Source: an uncultured Treponema sp. (GTDB lineage Bacteria > Spirochaetota > Spirochaetia > Treponematales > Treponemataceae). From it: 35,125 bases of DNA. Within the stretch, counting starts at the first letter, position 1. Every line of letters starts with the position of its first letter. The notes beneath the pieces were generated by a model. It did no database searches. It was not told the origin of the DNA and worked only from the letters and a program-made list of their open reading frames with translations. Below are positions 14,530 to 21,638 of the stretch, one piece after another. The position numbers and the translations under genes are program-made. Where the stretch lies: the NCBI GenBank assembly GCA_937885475.1, contig CAKZZR010000139.1:1-35125 (forward strand), given 5' to 3'.

Positions 14530-15312
14530 ATGAAAAAACTTATTTTTGCCGCATGTGCATTCCTGCTTGGTTTAAGCGCGTTTTGTCAGACTTCTGTAAA
14601 AGACATCGTGAGCAAAGAATACGCGGACGAGCTTTTGAAGAACGGAACTGTTTCAATCGTTCATGACAAAAAGGACAACGTGATTACAATGGTTCCGGAA
14701 TGTGAATACGCCGAAAAAATCAAATCGAATTTGATAAGCGCAACGGTAAAGGGCGTTCCGTTCCTTGCGGAATTCTTATATCTGATTCCAAAAAGCGAGC
14801 TTTTACCGGAAAATTCTGACAAAACCATAACGACGGACGAAATTTCCGTTCTGTTCCGTTCCGTAAGCAAAATGGAAGGAATGAAATATGTTCACAACCG
14901 CGGAAAGGTTGACGTGCTTTACAAAAAAGCATACATGATTTCTGGCTTGAATTCTGACACACCGGTTGCAGACCCTATTGAAGGCAGCGCGGACGGTCTT
15001 GTTGCATACTGTTATCAGCACGATCATACGTTTGGCGACACAAAATATAAGCTGAACTATCGTCAGAGCGGAAACACGCTGTATGCTACGTTCCTGAACA
15101 CGGTACCGATGAGCAAGTTGGGATTTAAGGCGGTAATGCCAGAAAATCTTCGTATGAGCGTGCTTTCTATAGATTTGGGAGACAGCCTGCTTTTGTATCT
15201 TGCCGCTGATGTAAGCGCCCGCAGTGCGCCTGGTGTTCGCGACCAGATAGAGGATTCAATGACGGTGCGCATGGACGCCATCTATAAGTGGTTCATGCTT
15301 CAGTTCAAATAG
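14530..15312 (+). CDS. Exported protein of unknown function
   Basis: The 260-aa product begins with a clear Sec signal (MKKLIFAACAFLLGLSAFCQ), so it should be periplasmic or outer-membrane associated. The residue before the Cys is Phe, which argues against lipidation. The mature part alternates short beta strands ('GNTLYATFLNTVPMSKLG', 'SLLLYLAADVSAR') and ends in an amphipathic helix. I do not recognise a family. A longer in-frame reading back to 14398 overlaps jag and lacks a ribosome-binding site. GGAGG at 14520-14524, six nt before the ATG, supports the start used here. It lies between jag and a periplasmic prolyl isomerase. Confidence 0.75.
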   Translation: MKKLIFAACAFLLGLSAFCQTSVKDIVSKEYADELLKNGTVSIVHDKKDNVITMVPECEYAEKIKSNLISATVKGVPFLAEFLYLIPKSELLPENSDKTITTDEISVLFRSVSKMEGMKYVHNRGKVDVLYKKAYMISGLNSDTPVADPIEGSADGLVAYCYQHDHTFGDTKYKLNYRQSGNTLYATFLNTVPMSKLGFKAVMPENLRMSVLSIDLGDSLLLYLAADVSARSAPGVRDQIEDSMTVRMDAIYKWFMLQFK

Positions 15313-15333
15313 GCGATACGGAGTTTTATCACG

Positions 15334-16362
15334 ATGAAAAAGATTTTTTTTGCAGCACTTTTTGGTGCGATGATTTTAATGAATGGAGCGTGCAGCTCTA
15401 AAGGAAAGGCTATGGATTCTATAAAGGGAAAAGACGGATTGTTTGCGATTATGAGCACCTCAAAGGGTGATATTGCTCTTGAACTGTATTACAAGGACGC
15501 TCCGCTTACAGTATGCAATTTTGTTGGCTTGGCAGAAGGAACGCTGGACGCTGCTAAGGGTAAGCCGTTCTATGATGGACTTAAGTTTCACCGCGTAATC
15601 AAGGATTTTATGATTCAGGGTGGCGACCCGCGCGGCAACGGAACAGGTGGTCCGGGATATAAATTTGCGGATGAGGAAGTTCCGTACAAATTTACTGAGC
15701 CGGGATACCTTGCAATGGCAAACGCCGGTACGAATACAAACGGCTCGCAGTTTTTCATTACTCACGTTCCTACAGAATGGCTTAACGGCAAGCACACAAT
15801 TTTTGGCCACGTTGTAACTAAGGACGACCAGAATGTGGTTAACGCCGTTCAGCAGGGTGATGAAATTAAATCTGTAAGAATCATCCGTCAGGGTGAGGAC
15901 GCAGAAAAATTCTCCTGCACTCAGGCAGATTGGGATAAATACAACAAGGAAGCCGCAGTTAAGGCTGCCGCCGCAAAAGAAAAGAAATATGCGGCAAAAA
16001 TTGCTGAGGTAGAGAAAAAATTCCCTAGCTACACAAAAACTGAGGACGGAATTTACTATAAGACTACAAAGGAAGGAAGCGGCGAAAAGTGTGGCAAGGG
16101 AAAGCATGTTTACGTTGCATACAAGGGATATCTTGTAGACGGAACAGTATTCGATCAGTCTGCTGGTCGCGGAGACCTTGACTTTACCACTGGTGCCGGA
16201 CAGATGATTCCGGGATTTGACCTTATGGTTCAGGATATGAAAAAGGGCGAGTCGCGCACAATCGTTCTTCCGCCGGATTTGGCGTATGGCGAGCAAGGCT
16301 ACCCGGGAGTAATTCCGCCGGCTGCATACATTGCCTTTGACGTAACTTTGAACAGAATGTAA
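15334..16362 (+). CDS. Cyclophilin-FKBP dual-domain peptidyl-prolyl isomerase, lipoprotein
   Basis: This 342-aa protein fuses two unrelated prolyl isomerase folds. The signal ends at GAC (Cys20), predicting a lipoprotein. Cyclophilin spans about 35-190 with the catalytic FHRVIKDFMIQGGDP (85-99), NTNGSQFFIT and EWLNGKHTIFG. An Ala/Lys-rich coiled linker covers about 200-228. The FKBP domain (about 230-342) has VAYKGYLVDGTVFDQS, MIPGFDLMVQDMKKGE and GVIPPAAYIAFDVTL. The binding-pocket Trp of FKBP12 is replaced by Phe. Cyclophilin-FKBP fusions are known from treponemes. It likely assists folding of exported proteins. It ends the rpmH-led gene run before a terminator. Confidence 0.93.
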   Translation: MKKIFFAALFGAMILMNGACSSKGKAMDSIKGKDGLFAIMSTSKGDIALELYYKDAPLTVCNFVGLAEGTLDAAKGKPFYDGLKFHRVIKDFMIQGGDPRGNGTGGPGYKFADEEVPYKFTEPGYLAMANAGTNTNGSQFFITHVPTEWLNGKHTIFGHVVTKDDQNVVNAVQQGDEIKSVRIIRQGEDAEKFSCTQADWDKYNKEAAVKAAAAKEKKYAAKIAEVEKKFPSYTKTEDGIYYKTTKEGSGEKCGKGKHVYVAYKGYLVDGTVFDQSAGRGDLDFTTGAGQMIPGFDLMVQDMKKGESRTIVLPPDLAYGEQGYPGVIPPAAYIAFDVTLNRM

Positions 16363-16380
16363 AAAAACTGTAAGAATACA

Positions 16381-16434
16381 AAACGGTGGTTTTGGCTTGC
16401 GCTGAGCGCGCGCGACTGACCACCGTTTTTTTTT
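16381..16434 (+). terminator. Intrinsic terminator after the isomerase gene
   Basis: AACGGTGGT (16382-16390) pairs with ACCACCGTT (16419-16427) and is followed by a run of T. A GC-rich stretch in the loop (GCGCTGAGCGCGCGC) can pair internally. Confidence 0.88.
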
Positions 16435-16463
16435 GTTAGTGAGGAGGAATTAGTTCTTTAGTT

Positions 16464-17144
16464 ATGAAAAAATTGCCGTATCAGCAGCAGCTTGATTCTT
16501 TAATTTCCTCGTTGAACGGAGCGCGCCCGACCCTGCTTTTGCACGCGTGTTGCGGACCTTGCTCGTCGTATGTGATTGAGTACCTGAGTGAATTTTTTGA
16601 CATAACGATTTTGTATTACAATCCGAACATCTTTCCACGCGACGAATATGAGCGGCGGCTATGCGAGCTTAAGACGCTGCTTCCGCGGTTTGCGGCGGCA
16701 ATAAAAAACAACGTGCGCCTTGTTGAGCAGGAATATGACGAGCGCGCCTTTTATGAGGCAATCGGCATTGCAGAGGAGCCAGCGCTTGCTTATGAAGCGG
16801 AAAAAGGCGAGCGGTGCCGTCGATGCTATCAATTTCGATTACGGCGCGCATGGCAGTATGCCGCCGACCATAATTTTGACTATTTTTGCACCACGCTCAG
16901 CATAAGTCCGTTTAAGGACGCGCAAAAAATAAACGAGATTGGTATGGCGCTTGCGCGCTCATTTGACGGCGAAACTCTTGGAGCGGCAAAAAAAACACAA
17001 TGGCTTCCTTCTGATTTTAAGAAAAAAGGCGGTTTTAAGCGCAGCCTTGAGTTGAGCGAGGAATACGGCCTTTACCGACAGCAATATTGCGGATGCGTTT
17101 ACTCAAAGCAGAACACCGAGAAAATGCGCGAGGAAAGAGTTTAA
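16464..17144 (+). CDS. queH: Epoxyqueuosine reductase QueH
   Basis: QueH (226 aa) performs the last step of queuosine tRNA modification, reducing epoxyqueuosine in tRNA, and replaces the unrelated QueG. The metal- and cluster-binding cysteines are all present: HACCGPC (27-33), ERCRRC (116-121) and QYCGC (207-211). 'YYNPNIFPRDEYERR' and 'TTLSISPFKDAQKINEIG' are also family-typical. GAGGAGGA (16441-16448) is the only ribosome-binding site, but it is 15 nt from the ATG and no closer in-frame start exists. It is flanked by a terminator upstream and a convergent regulator downstream. Confidence 0.96.
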   Translation: MKKLPYQQQLDSLISSLNGARPTLLLHACCGPCSSYVIEYLSEFFDITILYYNPNIFPRDEYERRLCELKTLLPRFAAAIKNNVRLVEQEYDERAFYEAIGIAEEPALAYEAEKGERCRRCYQFRLRRAWQYAADHNFDYFCTTLSISPFKDAQKINEIGMALARSFDGETLGAAKKTQWLPSDFKKKGGFKRSLELSEEYGLYRQQYCGCVYSKQNTEKMREERV

Positions 17145-17152
17145 TACGGTTT

Positions 17153-17458
17153 TTACAATTCGCTTTCAATGATTTTTTTTATTTCATTTTGAAGATGTTG
17201 TATTAAGTCTTGTTTTTTTTCGGGCAAAACAGAAATCGTAAAGCAATCTGTATCTTCCATAAAAAATTTATAAGCAGGAATTTCAAGAGCGGTTGCAAAT
17301 TTCTGAATCATTTCTATTGAGGGAAATTTTTTTCCAATTTCAATTTCTCCAATATAACTAGTAGATGTTTCGCAAATTTCAGAAAGTTTCATTTGCGAAA
17401 TTTTTTTTTCTTTTCTGTATTTCTTTAAATTGGTGATAAAAACATTTCGCAAATTCAT
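17153..17458 (-). CDS. XRE-family repressor
   Basis: This 101-aa protein has a Cro/C1 HTH over residues 6-65: 'NLKKYRKEKKISQMKLSEIC', 'TSYIGEIEIGKKFPSIEMI' and 'ATALEIPAYKFF'. A 35-residue helical tail rich in Lys, Gln and Glu follows. It is divergent from a lipoprotein gene. The 109-bp gap contains two copies of an ATATGCT-N3-AGCAWAT palindrome, one just before its own start and one before the lipoprotein gene. Autoregulation and control of the lipoprotein gene are therefore likely. It ends 8 nt from the queH stop, convergent, with no terminator visible. The gene is AT-rich compared with its left neighbours. Confidence 0.88.
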   Translation of the reverse strand: MNLRNVFITNLKKYRKEKKISQMKLSEICETSTSYIGEIEIGKKFPSIEMIQKFATALEIPAYKFFMEDTDCFTISVLPEKKQDLIQHLQNEIKKIIESEL

Positions 17459-17462
17459 ATTA

Positions 17463-17479
17463 ATATGCTATCAGCAAAT
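17463..17479. promoter_or_regulatory. Putative XRE operator 1
   Basis: ATATGCT-ATC-AGCAAAT, a near-perfect palindrome, begins 5 bp upstream of the XRE start codon. It matches operator 2 except at one arm position and the spacer. Confidence 0.6.
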
Positions 17480-17487
17480 AAAATTTA

Positions 17488-17516
17488 TTGACAATTTGTT
17501 ATAAGCCATATAAATT
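17488..17516 (+). promoter_or_regulatory. Promoter of the fibronectin-like lipoprotein gene
   Basis: A consensus -35 TTGACA (17488-17493) is followed after 17 nt by TAAATT (17511-17516). The overlapping TATAAA (17509-17514) is an alternative -10. The promoter lies between the two palindromes. Confidence 0.55.
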
Positions 17517-17535
17517 TGATTTACAAATTAAAAAT

Positions 17536-17552
17536 ATATGCTAAAAGCATAT
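17536..17552. promoter_or_regulatory. Putative XRE operator 2
   Basis: ATATGCT-AAA-AGCATAT is a perfect 7-bp-arm palindrome. It lies just downstream of the predicted transcription start of the lipoprotein gene and 73 bp, about seven helical turns, from operator 1. Confidence 0.6.
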
Positions 17553-17567
17553 TAAAAAGGTAATCTT

Positions 17568-19100
17568 ATGAAAAAACGACTTACGCTCATCTTGTTTTTT
17601 TTAATTTCCATTGTGATTGTTTCTTGTAACGATGCAAATGACACAGAAGAATATTATATTGTTTCTCAAATAGAGAATCCTTCTCTAAAAGCTGTTTATT
17701 ATCCTGGAGTAACAGTTATTCATTGGAGCGAAGTAAAAGATGCTGAAAGATATAAACTTTATCGTTCAGTAAATGGGATAGAAGAGTTAATTCAAAACTC
17801 ATCGGATAGACAGTTTTTTGATTATACGACAAATATTTCTAATACGACGTATACTTATCGGGTTGTTGCAATTCCAAAAGATTCTACTTTTCATAATTCA
17901 GGAGAATCGAAAGCCTCTATAACAACTCCTCAAGATAGTAAATTTGCTCCATCAGGAACTTCTTATGAGAATCTTTTTAAGTATGAAACATCATCATCGA
18001 TTTCTAATCTAAATGCTGATTCGATTACTTATCGAACAGTGGATTCTTCAAAAGGTTCTATAATTGTTATGTTCCCTGTAAAACCATATGCAAATTATAC
18101 GGTAGAACTATACGATATGGATAACAAAAATTGTATATCAAGAGCTTATATTAATGACGTAATTACTCCTAAAATGGCTTCGTGCTCGTTAACAAGTGAT
18201 AGTATTGGCTCAAAACAAATATTGATAACAGCAAATCCACTTAGTTCTCTTTATCTTGAAAGTGTATATAAAAAAGATTTTTCAGATGATGAACTTGAGA
18301 CACCTTCAGGGCTTTCTGTAAAAAACGACAAGGAATCTTGTGAATTTGTTTTAACTTGGAATCAAGCAAAAGGAGCTTCCTATTACCGAATCTATGAAAA
18401 TTCATCTGATGATTTTTATACTGCTTCCTATGTAGAATCATGTAACGATACTAAATTTATACAGACATATAAGGAAAATTATCAAAAATATTTGTGGGTA
18501 AGCGCTGTTAATACAGAAAAAGGAATAGAGAGTAAGCAAAGTGATTCTATTCATTGCAATTTTGACTTTAAATTAAGGAATCCTTCGTATGTAAAAGCAT
18601 ATAATTCTGTTTCAAATAAATATATTTATATCTCGTGGGAATCAACAAATGCGTATGAATATGAAATTTACTATTCATCAAAGAAAGATATAAAAAATGC
18701 AAGATATTTGGATTCAACTTCAAAGAATTCTTATTATTGGGAATATCCTGATAATGGAACATTTTATTTTTGGATAATGAGCATTTCTTCTAATGGAGAA
18801 GAAAGCGAGTATTCTCCAGTTTCAGATGATGTAAGTTGTAATATTGTGTATCAAACTCCAAATATTACGACTGCATATCTTCAAGATTCTACAATTTTTG
18901 TAAATTGGGAATCTGTTCCTTGTTATAAGTATGAATTTTATTTTAGTTCAGAGAATGATATTAGTACTGCTAGATGTTTGGATACAGCTACTAATTCTTA
19001 TTTTATTGAAAAAGAAAAGGATGTTTATTACTTTTGGGTAAAATCATGCTCATTTACCGGAAAAACCAAATCAGAAGTTTATGATTCATTTGTATATTAG
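17568..19100 (+). CDS. Fibronectin-type-III-like repeat lipoprotein, frame-interrupted at its 3' end
   Basis: This 510-aa predicted lipoprotein has a signal ending in IVSC (Cys20). It is built of fibronectin-III-like modules of about 90 residues: 37-121, 244-330, 336-425 and 430-508, with an unassigned beta-rich stretch at 122-242. Each module shows a 'W.....YEIYYS' strand pair and an aromatic 'YYFWVKS' strand. A further module of the same kind continues in another frame right after the stop, so the intact protein was probably about 611 aa. AAGG lies seven nt before the ATG. A cell-surface binding role is possible. The divergent XRE gene likely regulates it. Confidence 0.8.
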   Translation: MKKRLTLILFFLISIVIVSCNDANDTEEYYIVSQIENPSLKAVYYPGVTVIHWSEVKDAERYKLYRSVNGIEELIQNSSDRQFFDYTTNISNTTYTYRVVAIPKDSTFHNSGESKASITTPQDSKFAPSGTSYENLFKYETSSSISNLNADSITYRTVDSSKGSIIVMFPVKPYANYTVELYDMDNKNCISRAYINDVITPKMASCSLTSDSIGSKQILITANPLSSLYLESVYKKDFSDDELETPSGLSVKNDKESCEFVLTWNQAKGASYYRIYENSSDDFYTASYVESCNDTKFIQTYKENYQKYLWVSAVNTEKGIESKQSDSIHCNFDFKLRNPSYVKAYNSVSNKYIYISWESTNAYEYEIYYSSKKDIKNARYLDSTSKNSYYWEYPDNGTFYFWIMSISSNGEESEYSPVSDDVSCNIVYQTPNITTAYLQDSTIFVNWESVPCYKYEFYFSSENDISTARCLDTATNSYFIEKEKDVYYFWVKSCSFTGKTKSEVYDSFVY

Positions 19101-19402
19101 AAAAATGTGAGACTCCAAAATTTTCATATTGTTATTATGAAAATGGTGAGGCACACTTAGAATGGAATGCTGTTGTATGTGATTATTACAAAATTTATGT
19201 GAATTCTTCAGATTTTAAAGAAAATGCTGTTCTTGCTAAAGTGTCTAATTCCAGTAGCTGTGATATTTATTATTACGAGATTACTAATGCTATTGATATT
19301 GAACAAAGAACTTATTATTTCTGGGTACAAGCATGTTCAAATTCAAAAAATGACAGCGATTTTAGTGATTCTGAAAAGCTGAAAATTTATTTTTATTATT
19401 GA
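19097..19402 (+). pseudogene. Displaced last module of the fibronectin-like lipoprotein
   Basis: In the frame one base back, about 101 codons (LEKCETPKFSYCYY ... EKLKIYFYY) encode another module with 'LEWNAVVCDYYKIYV' and 'RTYYFWVQACS', matching the modules upstream. No stop interrupts it before 19400. A GTG at 19199 could start only a 67-aa fragment, and no ribosome-binding site is evident. One missing T in the TT at 19097-19098 would explain the break, so this is best read as the severed 3' end of the preceding gene. Confidence 0.75.
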
Positions 19403-19430
19403 AGTTTTTTTAAACCTTCTTGTGAAAAGT

Positions 19431-20771
19431 CTATAATTTCATTCTAAAAACTTTTGAGTTACGTTTGGGCGTCCATTTTGCACGGCGTTCTTGTGGAATG
19501 GAATCAATGTTGCTTTCGCTAAAACCGAGGTGCTGAAACCAATCACCGGTTTGTGTAGTAAGTATGAAAATTGAATTGATTTTGTTTAGCTGTGCTTTTT
19601 TTATTAGAAACTCAACCATTTTAGGACCTATTCCAAGGCTAGAAAAGTCTTCACTTACTGCGATTCCTGCAATTTCTGCTTGACCATCAGTATAAATATG
19701 CAGTGCAGCACAGGCGCGAATACAACCGTCAATTTCATATACAATGTAGTCGGCAAGTTTTTCAAGCAAATCCTGACTAGAACGCGGTAAAAGTATTTTT
19801 TTGTGAATGAATGGTGCCATTACTGAAAGTACAGCTGGAATATCCTGCTGTGTCATGGTTCGGAGTCCGCCATAATCGCGTGAATAAATCATTGTTCCAG
19901 AACCTAAGTCGCTAAAAATTTCGCAGGGAATGGAGCCTTCTAAAGAGCCATTCAGTATATGGCTTCGTGTTACGCCATTTTTACAAGCTTCTCCTGCGGC
20001 ATGTAAAAGTGAAATTATTTTTATTTTTGAGACATTTTCAGGTTCTATGTTTTTATTTTCTGTAAAAAATTGTTCAAGTTCGTCTAAATCCATTGCGGGA
20101 ACTTCTTCAAATTTCGAAAAACTGATTTTGTTAGGAATGGTAAAATTTTCACGTGTAATTTCAGCGCTCTTGGTAACAAAAAATAATTTGTCTGCTTTTA
20201 TGCTTATGGCGATTTTCTTTGCAAGGCTTACAGATGAAATATTGTACGGCTTTCCGCTGGAATTCCATCCGATACATGGAAAAATAGGCACAAAACCGCT
20301 TTCAAGTGTATTCAATATTGCCTGAGTCTGAAGTTTATCTATTTCGCCTGCAGTTCCATAGTCTATTCCCTCCAAAACACCTTTTGAACGTGCACGAACC
20401 CAATTTCCGATTGTAGCGGTAATCTGATGTGCAGCAAGGCTTGTCATAACGATATTAGAAACATCAAAAGCAGCCATTTTTATGAGAGGCATAGCTGTAT
20501 CATCTGTAATACGGATGCCATTGTGGTATGAACAAGAAATATGAGAATCATTTAAAATCTGATCGATTCGCCGTCGTGCACCTGGAACAATCGCAATCTG
20601 TAGTCCAGCTTCATGAATCAGTGCAATATCCTGCATGTGGCTTAAAAAAAGTGACGAATCAATAACCTCGTCATCAAGATAGATTACAATTTTTGCATTT
20701 TTAAACTTTTTTGCATAACGCAATACATCCCGAATTTGATTCGCTTTTATGTTTCTAAGATTTTCTTGCAT
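19431..20771 (-). CDS. argA: Amino-acid N-acetyltransferase (N-acetylglutamate synthase)
   Basis: This 446-aa ArgA-type enzyme makes N-acetylglutamate from glutamate and acetyl-CoA, the first step of arginine synthesis. The N-terminal amino-acid-kinase-like domain (about 1-285) contains 'HEAGLQIAIVPGARRRIDQI' and 'GFVPIFPCIGWNSSG'. The C-terminal GNAT domain (about 300-440) has 'AEIAGIAVSEDFSSLGIGPK', the acetyl-CoA-binding turn, and 'GDWFQHLGFSES'. An in-frame TTG at 20786 would add five residues. The ATG at 20771 is preferred because a TATAAT lies six nt before it, suggesting a leaderless message; neither start has a ribosome-binding site. No other arg genes are nearby. Confidence 0.92.
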   Translation of the reverse strand: MQENLRNIKANQIRDVLRYAKKFKNAKIVIYLDDEVIDSSLFLSHMQDIALIHEAGLQIAIVPGARRRIDQILNDSHISCSYHNGIRITDDTAMPLIKMAAFDVSNIVMTSLAAHQITATIGNWVRARSKGVLEGIDYGTAGEIDKLQTQAILNTLESGFVPIFPCIGWNSSGKPYNISSVSLAKKIAISIKADKLFFVTKSAEITRENFTIPNKISFSKFEEVPAMDLDELEQFFTENKNIEPENVSKIKIISLLHAAGEACKNGVTRSHILNGSLEGSIPCEIFSDLGSGTMIYSRDYGGLRTMTQQDIPAVLSVMAPFIHKKILLPRSSQDLLEKLADYIVYEIDGCIRACAALHIYTDGQAEIAGIAVSEDFSSLGIGPKMVEFLIKKAQLNKINSIFILTTQTGDWFQHLGFSESNIDSIPQERRAKWTPKRNSKVFRMKL

Positions 20772-20806
20772 AAAGTAATTATACAAAATTGAACGTACGT
20801 TTTAAA
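20772..20806 (-). promoter_or_regulatory. argA promoter, probably leaderless
   Basis: On the minus strand, TTTAAA (20801-20806), a 17-nt spacer and a perfect TATAAT (20778-20783) end six nt before the ATG. The start point should coincide with the start codon. Confidence 0.6.
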
Positions 20807-20825
20807 GCATGAGCAATCTAAAATC

Positions 20826-20852
20826 TTGAAATCGCGCTTTGTCTGTTATACA
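20826..20852 (+). promoter_or_regulatory. Promoter of the CmpB-like gene, probably leaderless
   Basis: TTGAAA (20826-20831) and an extended -10, TG-T-TATACA (20844-20852), leave 8 nt to the ATG at 20861. The spacer of 15 nt is short. No ribosome-binding site is present. Confidence 0.4.
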
Positions 20853-20860
20853 CTTCTTGC

Positions 20861-21574
20861 ATGAATCTTTTTTTAGTCCTTACGTTTTTGTTTTTTGCGG
20901 GAAGTCTTATTGGCTGGGGTATTGAGATTTTGTGGAGGAGGTTCTTTTCTAAGAACAATCCGGAGCGAAAATGGATAAACCCTGGTTTTTTGACGGGGCC
21001 TTACCTTCCATTGTATGGACTTTCACTTTGCGTTCTGTTCGTGCTTTCATTTATAAATGTGTCTTTTGTGCATCAGGTCTGGCTTCAGAAGCTGATTCTT
21101 TTTGTATTGATGTCGGTGTGCATTACCGTCATGGAATTCATTGCTGGAATCATCTTTATAAAAGGAATGAAAATAAAGTTGTGGGATTATTCAAATTGCT
21201 GGGGAAACATCAAAGGTATAATCTGCCCGCAGTATTCATTCTATTGGATAATTTTGAGCGCGCTTTATTACTTTTTCATTCATCCACAGATTCTGGAATG
21301 GCTTTATTGGTTCACGAACCATCTTACGTTCTGTCTTGTGATAGGATTTTTTTACGGCGTGTTCACGATGGACGCGTGCTACACCTTCAATATTTCTGCA
21401 AAAATCCGTGAGTTTGCAAATGAGCAGCAGATTGTCGTGCGCTATGAGCATCTGAAGGCCCAGATTCAGAAGAAAAACGAGGAGCTTAAGGAAAAAAGGC
21501 ACTTTTTATTTCAGTTTCGCACGGAACACCTTAGCCTGCATGATAGCATGAAGGAGATTTTTAAGCGAAAATGA
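20861..21574 (+). CDS. CmpB-like putative ABC-transporter permease (DUF1113 type)
   Basis: This 237-aa membrane protein has about five hydrophobic segments in residues 1-175. It begins with the family's 'FFAGSLIGWGIEILWRRF' and 'WINPGFLTGPYLPLYG' signatures. 'KLWDYSNCWGNIKGIICPQYSFYW' is the other conserved block of this family, labelled ABC-transporter type IV (CmpB) in domain databases. The last 55 residues form a charged cytoplasmic coiled coil ('HLKAQIQKKNEELKEKRHF'). No ATPase gene is adjacent, so the transporter role is unproven. It is divergent from argA and convergent with pheT, with a shared terminator. Confidence 0.8.
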   Translation: MNLFLVLTFLFFAGSLIGWGIEILWRRFFSKNNPERKWINPGFLTGPYLPLYGLSLCVLFVLSFINVSFVHQVWLQKLILFVLMSVCITVMEFIAGIIFIKGMKIKLWDYSNCWGNIKGIICPQYSFYWIILSALYYFFIHPQILEWLYWFTNHLTFCLVIGFFYGVFTMDACYTFNISAKIREFANEQQIVVRYEHLKAQIQKKNEELKEKRHFLFQFRTEHLSLHDSMKEIFKRK

Positions 21575-21581
21575 TATAAAA

Positions 21582-21629
21582 AAGGCGGTCGCTGTGTTTT
21601 TTAGCTCACAATGACCGCCTTCTTTTTTT
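21582..21629. terminator. Bidirectional terminator between the CmpB-like gene and pheT
   Basis: AAGGCGGTC (21582-21590) pairs with GACCGCCTT (21613-21621). TGTG and CACA extend the stem internally. A-rich sequence on the left and a T-run on the right suit both convergent genes. Confidence 0.85.
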
Positions 21630-21638
21630 CTGCGTTTT

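Noticed and set aside
15460..16296. 278-codon open frame opposite the cyclophilin-FKBP gene
   Set aside because: A shadow of a well-conserved coding region on the other strand.
17536..17552. Palindrome as a terminator hairpin
   Set aside because: The stem is short and AT-rich, no T-run follows, and its twin lies near the other start codon, which fits operators better.
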